From: Spartinivicinus marinus
GTDB lineage: Bacteria; Pseudomonadota; Gammaproteobacteria; Pseudomonadales; Zooshikellaceae
Length of the DNA: 64,000 bases
Assembly (NCBI RefSeq): GCF_026309355.1
Contig: NZ_JAPJZK010000001.1
Coordinates: 2,748,501-2,812,500, forward strand
Reading direction: 5' to 3'
Within the stretch, counting starts at the first letter, position 1. Each line of letters begins with the position of its first letter. Both the position numbers and the translations under genes were made by a program. Positions 8,286 through 16,122 of this stretch are shown here, in pieces. A model generated the notes under the pieces. The model saw only the letters and a list, made by a program, of their open reading frames with translations, searched no databases and had not been told where the DNA came from.

Positions 8286-9626
8286 ATGAAAGTAAGCCAT
8301 TTTAAACAGCTAGCCATTGGGGTGGTTAGTAGCTTTATGTTGGTAGTGAGCGTAGCGAGTGCAAAAGTAAACCCTGTAAACCTTTCTGTTGACTTAGCTA
8401 CACCTGTATTAGAGGCTGATAAAGCCCAAAAAGCGTTTGTTAAAATTTCATTAACAGGTATTAAACAAAATAAAGATATTGCAAAAAGAACACCAACTAA
8501 TATTGCAATTGTTTTGGATAAATCAGGCTCGATGCAAGGCAATAAAATTCGCCATGCCAGAGAGGCTGCAATTATGGCAATCAATCAGTTAGGGCGAGAT
8601 GATATCGTTTCTGTCGTGACTTATGACACTACGGTGAGTGTTGTGGTTCCTGCGACAAAAGTAACTAATAAAGCCAATATCGCTAATATGATACGACAGG
8701 TTCAGGCAAATGGCTCAACCGCTTTATTTGCAGGGGTAAGTAAAGGAGCTGATGAAATACGTAAGTTTATCAGTGCAAATAGAGTAAACAGAGTTATTTT
8801 ATTATCTGATGGGCTAGCAAATGTTGGGCCTCAATCTCCATCTGAGTTAGGCCAGCTGGGGGCATCCTTAGCTAAAGAAGGTATCAGTGTTACAACGATA
8901 GGATTAGGCTTGGGTTACAATGAAGACTTAATGACACAGCTTGCTGGCTTCAGTGATGGTAACCATGCATTTGTAGAAAATGCACAAGATTTGGCAAAAA
9001 TCTTTCAAAGTGAATTTGGAGATGTGTTGTCAGTGATTGCTCAAGGGGTAAATATTGAAATTCATTGTACAAATGGTGTTCGTCCTATTCGTATCCTTGG
9101 TCGAGAAGGTGAGGTAATTGGCAATAAAGTAAGAACTCGGCTTAACCAGTTGTATAGTACTCAGGAAAAATATCTGATCTTAGAAGTAGAGGTGCCACCT
9201 GGCAAGTCTGGTCAACAAAAAGATATTGCTTCAGTCCAAGTCAGCTATAACAATATGCTGAATAAAAAGCAGGAGGCATTATCAGGGCTGGCTGTCGCGA
9301 GCTTTTCAAAATCTAAACAAGAGGTCACAAAATCAATTAACAAAGATGTCTATGAAGATTCTGTTGAGCAAGTAGCAAATGAAGCCACTCAGCAAGCTAT
9401 TAGGTTGCGTGATGAGGGTAATATCCCTGCTGCAAAAGCAGCACTTAAGCAAAGTGCAGATTATCTTGCAGAAGAGTCAAAAGTAGTTAAGTCAGAAAAG
9501 CTGAAGAAACAACAGGAAGAAGTGTTAGAGGATGCCGCTGCACTAGAGTCTGAAGCTGACTGGAATAAAAACCGTAAACTGTTGAAAGAGAAGCAATATA
9601 AGCGGGCTAAACAGCAAAGCTATTAA
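8286..9626 (+). CDS. Secreted von Willebrand factor A domain protein
   Basis: A 446-residue exported protein starting at the ATG at 8286, which has AGGAGAG just upstream. A GTG 36 bp earlier is also in frame but would spoil the signal peptide. Residues 1-27 form a signal peptide ending SVASA. The vWA domain follows with an intact MIDAS metal site: DKSGS, the later Thr in NGSTAL, and Asp in LLSDGLAN. After it comes a beta-rich region and a C-terminal, Lys/Glu-rich helical tail. Similar proteins are the YfbK-like/Ca-activated-channel vWA group. It lacks an LPxTG-like sorting signal and no sortase is near. A two-component system lies directly downstream, beyond a 99-bp inverted-repeat element. 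The partner is unknown. Confidence 0.85.
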   Translation: MKVSHFKQLAIGVVSSFMLVVSVASAKVNPVNLSVDLATPVLEADKAQKAFVKISLTGIKQNKDIAKRTPTNIAIVLDKSGSMQGNKIRHAREAAIMAINQLGRDDIVSVVTYDTTVSVVVPATKVTNKANIANMIRQVQANGSTALFAGVSKGADEIRKFISANRVNRVILLSDGLANVGPQSPSELGQLGASLAKEGISVTTIGLGLGYNEDLMTQLAGFSDGNHAFVENAQDLAKIFQSEFGDVLSVIAQGVNIEIHCTNGVRPIRILGREGEVIGNKVRTRLNQLYSTQEKYLILEVEVPPGKSGQQKDIASVQVSYNNMLNKKQEALSGLAVASFSKSKQEVTKSINKDVYEDSVEQVANEATQQAIRLRDEGNIPAAKAALKQSADYLAEESKVVKSEKLKKQQEEVLEDAAALESEADWNKNRKLLKEKQYKRAKQQSY

Positions 9627-9663
9627 TTCAACCTTATAAAAATAGTTTGCACCTTAACCTATA

Positions 9664-9762
9664 AGAGCTAGCTGAATGATATAGAAACTTATGAAGCATG
9701 GATGCGGATTAGAGCATCTAGGGATGGACTTGCTGCATGTTCTCTATCATTCAGCTAGCTCT
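9664..9762. repeat. 23-bp inverted repeat enclosing a structured 53-bp core
   Basis: The arms 9664-9686 and 9740-9762 match in 22 of 23 positions (AGAGCTAGCTGAATGATA side). The core contains gcatggatgc and catctagggatgga, with an internal gatgc/gcatc pairing. This resembles the intergenic 'atggatgc ... agggatgga' palindromic repeats common in gammaproteobacterial genomes. It could act as a transcript end or stabiliser for the vWA gene. Confidence 0.7.
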
Positions 9763-9818
9763 GTTCTAGTAAAGTGAAGTCTGCAGTTGTGATCAAAATA
9801 AATAAGCAATTCAAATAA

Positions 9819-11480
9819 ATGAAAAAACTGAGCGTACAACAGAAAATAAAATTTGTATTGGTACTACTTATATTCCTTCCTATTTGTATTCTTGCTTGGC
9901 TAAGTTTTCAGTTACAAAAAAATGAACGGGTTGTCCAGGCTCACCAAATACAAAACCTAATAGACTCAAAACTTAAAGCTGTTGAAAGGGAGTTGACAGC
10001 ATACTTTGAACAGTTGGAAATTCAACTAAGATCAGACTATCAAACACTAACTAATATTCAGCAGCCTAAGCTCACTCATCAAGTAAGAAACTATTTATAC
10101 GACTCGCCTTTAGTTCAAAATATTTTTATATTAGTAGATTCAGATAATATAACTTTTCCTCCTGATAGCCTGGCCTCTCGTAAAGAACAAAGCTTTATTA
10201 ATCAGACAAAACCAATCTGGAGTAACCCTGAACTATTTCAAAACTTAGTAAGTCAGGATGAAATGAAAAAAATACAAGCTGCCAGCGAAAGTGATGCGAA
10301 GTTAGAAGCATTTGTCAGCCCTGCCAGTCAGAAGAAAGCAGTAGCCAGTTTTGCACCTGATGTAGTATCCAGTGGTTGGGTTAGTTGGTATTCTGGCAGC
10401 CATAGTCGTTTATTATATTGGGTAAAAGACTCAACTAGCCGTGTGATTGGTTTTGACCTGAACCGTATGCGTATGTTATCTGACTTGATCAACCGATTAC
10501 CAGATGCTACTTACGAGGATAATGGTCTACATGAATCTGCTATTAGGCTATTAAATGATAAGTCAAATACTTTGTATCAGTGGGGCAATTACAGTATTGA
10601 AGAAGGTGAGCAAGCACTAAGAACCCGTTATTTATCGCCGCCACTGGCTAATTGGAAAATAGCTTATTTTACTGACAAGTCCACAATAGCTAAATTAAGT
10701 TGGGTTGGTAACTTAGCTGGTTTATTGGCTTTTACAATTGCTTTGATAGGGCTAGGTACATACTTTTATCGTGAGCAGCAGCGAGAAATGGTTCAAGCCC
10801 AACAGCGAGTGAGCTTTGTTAATCAGGTCTCTCATGAATTAAAAACACCCCTGACTAATATACGGATGTATGCAGAATTACTAACAGATCAGCTTTTTGA
10901 TGAAGATCAACAACACAATAAATATTTAAAAGTAATTACAGGGGAAAGTTTACGGCTTTCTCGTTTAATTGAAAATGTACTAAATTTTTCACGGGCTCAA
11001 CGTAATGCAATTAAAATAAATAAAGCGCCAGGAATTATTGATGAGTGTGTTAAGAATACCATCGTTGCATTTGAAGCTTCTTTGCATAATAAAGGAATGC
11101 TATTTGAAGTGAAGTATGGAGCAGATCAAACAGTCTACTTTGATAAGGGAATAGTAGAGCAAATACTAAATAATCTATTTAGTAATGCAGAAAAATATGC
11201 TCATGATGGAAAAATAATCACTGTAATAACCCATTTAGAAAATAATCAGTGTAAGATTACTGTACAAGACTATGGCACAGGAATTCCTGCTTCTGCTCGT
11301 AATAAAATTTTTGAACCATTTTATAGGGTAAGCTCTAAATTAACTGATGGTATTAGTGGTACAGGTATAGGGTTGAGTATTGCTAAACAACTAGCCAAGT
11401 TACATGGTGGAGAGTTAACACTTGTGACTTCAGAAGTTGGCGCTTGCTTTGTTTTAAATATTGATATATCCCCTGCCTGA
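9819..11480 (+). CDS. Membrane sensor histidine kinase
   Basis: A 553-residue class I kinase: TM1 at about 13-30, a periplasmic region of about 265 residues without a recognised fold, TM2 at about 298-318, and a HisKA dimerisation domain with the phospho-acceptor His339 in VSHELKTPLTN. The ATP-binding domain has an N box (ILNNLFSNAEKYA), a G1 box (DYGTGIP) and a G2 box (GTGIGLSIAKQL). No HAMP domain is obvious between TM2 and HisKA. The response-regulator gene follows 19 bp downstream, so the pair is an operon. The vWA gene upstream may be a target or sensing partner (inference). The start codon has no clear Shine-Dalgarno. Confidence 0.93.
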   Translation: MKKLSVQQKIKFVLVLLIFLPICILAWLSFQLQKNERVVQAHQIQNLIDSKLKAVERELTAYFEQLEIQLRSDYQTLTNIQQPKLTHQVRNYLYDSPLVQNIFILVDSDNITFPPDSLASRKEQSFINQTKPIWSNPELFQNLVSQDEMKKIQAASESDAKLEAFVSPASQKKAVASFAPDVVSSGWVSWYSGSHSRLLYWVKDSTSRVIGFDLNRMRMLSDLINRLPDATYEDNGLHESAIRLLNDKSNTLYQWGNYSIEEGEQALRTRYLSPPLANWKIAYFTDKSTIAKLSWVGNLAGLLAFTIALIGLGTYFYREQQREMVQAQQRVSFVNQVSHELKTPLTNIRMYAELLTDQLFDEDQQHNKYLKVITGESLRLSRLIENVLNFSRAQRNAIKINKAPGIIDECVKNTIVAFEASLHNKGMLFEVKYGADQTVYFDKGIVEQILNNLFSNAEKYAHDGKIITVITHLENNQCKITVQDYGTGIPASARNKIFEPFYRVSSKLTDGISGTGIGLSIAKQLAKLHGGELTLVTSEVGACFVLNIDISPA

Positions 11481-11499
11481 AATGAAGTGGAGCAAATAA

Positions 11500-12183
11500 A
11501 TGAAAGTATTAATAGCAGAAGATGATACCTTCATTCGTGAAGGACTAAATGATTTGCTTAGTAATGAAGGCTACAGTTGTATTCTCGCAGAAAATGGTCA
11601 ACAAGCCTGGCAATACTTTCAATCAGAGCAGCCTGACTTAGTACTACTGGATATCATGATGCCAGAAAAAGATGGTTATAGCTTGTGCCGAGAGATTAGA
11701 CAGGTTAACCAAGATATCCCTGTTATTTTTATTACTGCCAAATCGGAAGAAATTGATCAGGTGTTGGGCCTAGAGTTAGGGGCTGATGATTATATTATGA
11801 AGCCTTTTGGCACTCGGGAAGTCGTGGCAAGAATTCGAGCAGTTACTAGGCGCTATTTGCGATCTCAGGCAAAAGTACAGCAGGAAAAGTCATTTACAAT
11901 TGCTGATTTAGTGGTTTACCCAGATGAGTTGAGAGCGCAAAGAGGAGAGCAAGTTATTGACTTAAGTTTACGAGATATCAAAATTTTATGTTTATTGTAC
12001 TCAGAAAAAGGGAAAGTAGTGGGTAGAGATGCTCTGTTTAATCATTGCTGGGGGCGTGGGTATATTGCTTCAAGTCGTACTCTTGACCAGCATATATCAA
12101 AGCTGCGCAAGGCAATAGAAGTGGACCCTAAAAACCCTCTAGTAGTGAAAACAGTACATGGAGTTGGATATCGAATTGAATAA
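11500..12183 (+). CDS. OmpR-family response regulator
   Basis: A 227-residue protein with a receiver domain (acidic pair E7-D8-D9, phospho-acceptor D51 in LVLLDIMMPEKDGY, conserved Lys in DDYIMKPFG) and a C-terminal winged-helix DNA-binding domain (SRTLDQHISKLRKAIE, VKTVHGVGYRIE). It is the cognate partner of the kinase 19 bp upstream. Its targets are not visible. The receiver is canonical and should be phosphorylatable. Confidence 0.95.
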   Translation: MKVLIAEDDTFIREGLNDLLSNEGYSCILAENGQQAWQYFQSEQPDLVLLDIMMPEKDGYSLCREIRQVNQDIPVIFITAKSEEIDQVLGLELGADDYIMKPFGTREVVARIRAVTRRYLRSQAKVQQEKSFTIADLVVYPDELRAQRGEQVIDLSLRDIKILCLLYSEKGKVVGRDALFNHCWGRGYIASSRTLDQHISKLRKAIEVDPKNPLVVKTVHGVGYRIE

Positions 12184-12210
12184 AATGAGTATCGCGGCGA
12201 GTAGAAATGC

Positions 12211-12238
12211 TTGACATTATTATTGACAGCTTTAAGAT
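12211..12238 (+). promoter_or_regulatory. Candidate sigma-70 promoter for the structured RNA
   Basis: TTGACA at 12211-12216 matches the -35 consensus perfectly. TAAGAT at 12233-12238 is a fair -10, with a 16-bp spacer. It sits 28 bp after the response-regulator stop and about 45 bp before the first stem of the candidate RNA. Confidence 0.5.
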
Positions 12239-12280
12239 ATCTAAAATTTTCGATTAAACTTTTTGGAAACGAGATGCAAC

Positions 12281-12498
12281 AGACGCACTTAAACAAATCA
12301 TATTTACCCAGCACGCGCTGCCTAACGATAGGTGATAGCGAGGGTTGCTATGGGCTAGTGCTGGAACTAAACCAGTAAGTGCGTCTCTAACTTTAGGAGG
12401 CGCCCAAGCCTTCTAAGGTCTTAACTAAAAGTAACAAATCAGCTTTAGAACACTTTTAGAATAAAACCCGGAAGGCTAACAAGCTCCGGGTTTTTTTA
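12281..12498 (+). ncRNA. Candidate structured non-coding RNA with own terminator
   Basis: No reading frame explains this block, but it has nested complementarity. P1 pairs AGACGCACTT (12281-12290) with AAGTGCGTCT (12377-12386). P2 pairs CCAGCAC (12308-12314) with GTGCTGG (12358-12364). Inside are two small hairpins, CCTA-acga-TAGG and ATAGC-gagggtt-GCTAT. A further hairpin TTAGGAGGC/GCCTTCTAA follows, and the block ends in a strong intrinsic terminator. It does not match 6S, tmRNA, RNase P, SRP RNA or the common riboswitch cores as I know them. An independent small RNA or a leader for the HNH gene are both possible, although the terminator lies 150 bp before that gene. Confidence 0.55.
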
Positions 12499-12499
12499 T
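12463..12499 (+). terminator. Rho-independent terminator
   Basis: AAACCCGGA pairs with TCCGGGTTT across a short loop and is followed by a run of T. It is a strong plus-strand terminator ending the candidate RNA. Confidence 0.85.
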
Positions 12500-12650
12500 G
12501 CCTGCTAGAAAGTAATCAATGCACTTTCAAGAAAGGGTAGGTGTTTCTGTGCTCATAATAAATTAATTGTAAAAAATGAAGTTAATAACTCTCTATAAAT
12601 CTATTCAGTTTTATTGGTGAAAATAGTTGAAGTACTTGTGAGTAGTGATA

Positions 12651-13202
12651 ATGAAGATATTACGCTTAAATAAATCAGGGTTGCCAATCTCCTGGTTATC
12701 AAAAAATGAAGCTGCAACTTTATATGTAAAGCAGCAGGTGTTGTGGTCATTAGGTGAAAAAAGTTTCAACCTGAAAGGGGGAGTTAACGAAAATGGACTT
12801 CGTTCAGAGTTAACCTTGGCAACAATAATTGCATGTGATGGTAATTATAAAAAGAAAAGCTTTACACCGGCGTTAAGCAATTCACTTTTATTTAGGCGTG
12901 ATGAATTTCATTGTATGTACTGTGGAGAAATATTTTCAGATCGTGAGTTAACTCGTGATCATATTAAACCTCGAGTGCAAGGTGGGGCTGATGTATGGAC
13001 AAATGTGGTAGCTGCTTGCCAACGTTGCAATGGATATAAAGGAGGTCGCACACCAGAGCAAGCAGGTATGCAATTATTGGCAATTCCATTTGAACCAAAT
13101 ATATTTGAGTTTATGTATTTGGCAAACCGGAATATCTTGGGTGATCAAATGGGCTATTTAAGTGCTAGATTTACTGGCCAACGAAGCTGGGCTGCTGCAT
13201 GA
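12651..13202 (+). CDS. HNH endonuclease family protein
   Basis: A 183-residue protein starting at ATG 12651 (GTG 12645 is an alternative two codons earlier). It carries the HNH/McrA nuclease core: a zinc-type CMYCGE, then DHIKPRVQGG, then CQRCNGYKGG. The first His and the last Asn/Lys positions are in register, so the site looks intact. Small stand-alone HNH proteins of this kind are common and conserved in gammaproteobacteria; some are nucleases of unknown cellular role. There is no RuvC or bridge-helix region, so it is not an IscB. It is single, with the candidate RNA upstream and a convergent gene downstream. Confidence 0.85.
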   Translation: MKILRLNKSGLPISWLSKNEAATLYVKQQVLWSLGEKSFNLKGGVNENGLRSELTLATIIACDGNYKKKSFTPALSNSLLFRRDEFHCMYCGEIFSDRELTRDHIKPRVQGGADVWTNVVAACQRCNGYKGGRTPEQAGMQLLAIPFEPNIFEFMYLANRNILGDQMGYLSARFTGQRSWAAA

Positions 13203-13247
13203 CTTAGAGAGGCCTTTATTATATCTTGTAACTTATCTAGATTATTT

Positions 13248-13297
13248 GTTAGTGAGTGAGTTTTAATAAATTGTATTATTATAACTCACTAGCTAAC
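13248..13297. terminator. Inverted repeat between convergent genes, possible weak terminator
   Basis: GTTAGTGAGTGAGTT (13248-13262) pairs imperfectly (13 of 15) with AACTCACTAGCTAAC (13283-13297), overlapping the last codons of the minus-strand gene. The T tracts are poor. Confidence 0.4.
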
Positions 13298-14560
13298 TTT
13301 CTTAATATCAGAGCTTTGATTTTGATGTTGCTTAAGCAGTTTAATATACATTTCTTCTAGCTCTTCATAAGAGTGATTTAACATTTTAAGCTTACTAATA
13401 GCTGACTCATAAGCTTGTTTATAGTCTGATGATTTAAGAGAGTGGATTATCTTGCTTTTTTCTTTTAATTGTTGTTGAAGAGTTACTTTTTCAGTTTCTA
13501 AGGAATTAATCTTCTTAGTTAGCTTTGTGATATCTTCAAAGAATTCATGCAACATTTTCTTTTCTTCGATATCTTCAATATCAATTCCTTCACTTTCTTT
13601 TTTCTTGAGTCGGTCATTTTTTGCATTTATTTCTGAGATAGATATTTCGTATTTCTTGATTTCTTCTTCTAATGTTAATATTTTTTCGTTTGAGGCTTTT
13701 ATTATTGTGGAGAAATTTTGTAAAATATCGTTATTTATATCGCTATCATCAATTTTAATGCTATCTTTATTGTTTAGTTCATTGATGATTGCTTCATAGG
13801 AATTCTTTAGGTCTTCAAGGTGTTTTATTCTATCTTGATAAGACTTGATGTCTTTGCTGTATTTTGTCTCAATTTTGACAACATAGCTCTCATTAATTTT
13901 TTTTAAGTCGAAGTTACTATTTACTGATGACAGTTTGTCAATCAGTGTTTTATATCGTTCATATAAAAAATGATGGAAATTATTTTTCTCTAGTTTTCTT
14001 TTTAATGCCGCACTCTCTATTTTGATTAGTTCTTTTCTAAAAGCTAAGAAATTTTGTAATGTAAGGTCTGTAATAGAGCAGTCGGTTAAGCTCGCTTTGC
14101 CATGGTAGGTCTGCTGCTCATTTAATAATTGCAATTGGTTATTCAAATAAGTAATATAATCAACTTGTTTGCTTTCAATTAAGTTATTGACTTCTCTATG
14201 TAGTCTTTGAATCAAAGAATGATACTCAGTATGTATAGAGTAAATTTTTTCATTGTTTATAGAATGTTGAACGAGTTCTAATTCAGCATGAATGAGAGAC
14301 CTTCTAAGAAACAAAATATGTCGTTTAGATATTTTTTGACTTAAGAAATCTGTGGTGTTTAACTCACCATTAAGACTAATTTCATCTTGTGTTTCATCTA
14401 AAATCTGCTTTAGATGTTTTTCAATGGTATGATATTTGTGTGATAAGAAGTCTTTATTTTTTTTGTTTATTTTATTAAGTTGTTTTAATGCAAGTGCTAT
14501 AAATATAGTTATAACAAGAGAGTAATTGGCTAGTAAAATAAATAAAAGTTTATCTTGCAT
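13289..14560 (-). CDS. Membrane-anchored coiled-coil protein of unknown function
   Basis: About 423 residues from ATG 14560 (a TTG five codons upstream is also in frame; neither has a clear Shine-Dalgarno). One N-terminal hydrophobic segment (LLFILLANYSLVITIFIALA) is followed by a long, charged, almost wholly helical protein. Strong heptad patterns cover roughly the last 200 residues (for example ITKLTKKINSLETEKVTLQQ). Codon use is very AT-rich. I do not recognise the family. A single anchor plus long coiled coil suggests a scaffold or spacer on the cytoplasmic face of the inner membrane, which is inference only. It is transcribed alone. Confidence 0.7.
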   Translation of the reverse strand: MQDKLLFILLANYSLVITIFIALALKQLNKINKKNKDFLSHKYHTIEKHLKQILDETQDEISLNGELNTTDFLSQKISKRHILFLRRSLIHAELELVQHSINNEKIYSIHTEYHSLIQRLHREVNNLIESKQVDYITYLNNQLQLLNEQQTYHGKASLTDCSITDLTLQNFLAFRKELIKIESAALKRKLEKNNFHHFLYERYKTLIDKLSSVNSNFDLKKINESYVVKIETKYSKDIKSYQDRIKHLEDLKNSYEAIINELNNKDSIKIDDSDINNDILQNFSTIIKASNEKILTLEEEIKKYEISISEINAKNDRLKKKESEGIDIEDIEEKKMLHEFFEDITKLTKKINSLETEKVTLQQQLKEKSKIIHSLKSSDYKQAYESAISKLKMLNHSYEELEEMYIKLLKQHQNQSSDIKKVS

Positions 14561-15284
14561 GTAATATGGCACCAATATTAAACCAAGCTGTAGATATATC
14601 CTTTACGAATGATTCCTAGGTTTTGTTGTATTCACTCCAGTCACCTATTATTTATAAGCTCATGTGCCTTCGTCACTCGATGTTTGTGCCTAAAAGCTAT
14701 TCGTATTGGGTATATAACTATAGATATGTTCAGCTAAATTAGTAAACTGTTGTCTGTATTGTTAATTAAAAATGAAATATATATTCTACTACTGAAGCGC
14801 TACATAGTAATACTATAAGTATAGAACTGCTTTTATATATATTACAGGAAAGTGAGTATGTTGCAATAATTCTTGTCTGCTTTAAAAGTCAAATTAATTG
14901 AAAGTACGTGTGTTATTATATGCTGTATTGTAATTTATAAATAATAAAGTAAAAGTTGATCTTACCTTGCTTAAGTAGAATAATTGACATTGATCTTGAA
15001 GAAACTTAATGTTAAGCCATATCTATGAATGTTGTACTATACTAGAAGTAGTTTGGTAGATTTTTATGGGAGTAGTCGAATTAAGTACTTTAAATATATC
15101 AAAATATCCTTATATGGTTTTTTAGTCTAAAATTGTATGGAAACAATTAATGCTGTAATACTAAGGAAGGTCAATAAAAAAATTAATATATACTTAATCG
15201 GATATAAATAAAGTTGGGTTAAGTAAGTAGGTTAACGGAAGTTAATATAATTAGCATAACAATAATTTTAAATGGAGTTTATTT
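14561..15284. other. AT-rich intergenic region with one repeat copy
   Basis: About 720 bp between divergent genes. Copy B of the TA-flanked repeat occupies 14597-14712. The rest is very AT-rich with no open frame of interest, and it must contain promoters for both flanking genes. Confidence 0.6.
14597..14712 (+). repeat. Copy B of the TA-flanked repeat
   Basis: 116 bp from TA-tcctttacgaatgattcc to ctattcgtattggg-TA. The interior matches other copies (actccagtcacc, catgtgccttcgtcactcg). The ends are imperfect inverted repeats. Confidence 0.8.
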
Positions 15285-15878
15285 ATGATGAATGATGCGG
15301 TAGTAACGTATATAGACCTTACCTCTATTATAAAAAAATATCAGAATGCTGCCGTTTTGAAAGCTGTAAAAAAAGTGTTTCATCATAATGTTTCCAAAGA
15401 ACTAAATATTTATTGCTATAATTTAAAAAGTGCTATTGTTAGAGTTAGGCCACTGCATCATGAATATAATGAAGATGATATTAGGTTACTAATATTACAT
15501 GAGTTACTTGCTTTAGAGCATATACAAGGACTTCTATTTAGTTTTGGTGATATGTTACATAGTAGTACTGCTTATGGAGAGTTTAGGATTGCTAACAACT
15601 CAATGTCAGGGGCTGCGATTGAAAGTAGTGTAAAACTAATTGCAAAACAAAAATTCAATTCAAGAATTTTGTTAAGTAGTGAAATAGTAAATCTAATTAA
15701 ATCAGATGCACAGGATTTTGAAATTAAAAAAATAGCTAAACATATTAAAGGAATGCTAATAAGAAGTGAATCAGGGTTGTATTGTTTGGATCAGTTTAAA
15801 ATATTTGAATCAAAAATTGGTATTGAGTTTAGTGACAATACTAAAGAAGAAGACAGTGCAGTTCAAGAAGCTGTATAA
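15285..15878 (+). CDS. Degenerate class III nucleotide-cyclase-like protein
   Basis: A 197-residue soluble protein; start ATG 15285 (or the next codon, 15288) behind GGAG at 15273. The N-terminus AVVTYIDLTSIIKKY looks like the first strand and metal-Asp of class III cyclases ('vvtFlDltGf'). Residues 95-170 follow the cyclase C-terminal pattern: YGEFRIANNSMSGAAIESS in the place of the 'G..vn.AaRL' motif, then SRILLSSEIVNLI, then HIKGMLIRSESGLYCLD ('lkG...py.l'). The second metal Asp and the transition-state Asn/Arg are not evident, so it is probably catalytically dead or a binding domain. The chemoreceptor downstream is 244 bp away, behind a terminator. Fold assignment is by eye only. Confidence 0.5.
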   Translation: MMNDAVVTYIDLTSIIKKYQNAAVLKAVKKVFHHNVSKELNIYCYNLKSAIVRVRPLHHEYNEDDIRLLILHELLALEHIQGLLFSFGDMLHSSTAYGEFRIANNSMSGAAIESSVKLIAKQKFNSRILLSSEIVNLIKSDAQDFEIKKIAKHIKGMLIRSESGLYCLDQFKIFESKIGIEFSDNTKEEDSAVQEAV

Positions 15879-15907
15879 AATTGTAGTATTTAAATTTTTA
15901 ATTATTG

Positions 15908-15946
15908 ATTTCTAGTGGTATTATCTCTACTAGAAATATTTTTTTA
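15908..15946 (+). terminator. Rho-independent terminator
   Basis: TTTCTAGT (15909-15916) pairs with ACTAGAAA (15929-15936) and is followed by TATTTTTTTA. It ends the cyclase-like gene. Confidence 0.7.
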
Positions 15947-16122
15947 TGGTCTATTTTTATCGAATTAGTTATTAATTCTTAAAAAATAATTAGATTAGTA
16001 TGTCATAATTAGGCGCAAATTTATACTACTCCCCTTCCTATTTAATTTATACCTTATTTTACGCATGGACCACCTGGCAATGATTAGCTAACCTTGTTAA
16101 TACTCAAGGAGGATTAGCTACT

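Noticed and set aside
8286-12183. Proteobacterial dedicated sortase system
   Set aside because: No sortase gene, no VIT domain and no sorting signal in the vWA protein.
12281-13202. Structured RNA next to an HNH gene as an IscB/HEARO (omega RNA) locus
   Set aside because: The HNH protein is only 183 residues with no RuvC or bridge-helix parts, and a strong terminator separates the RNA from it.
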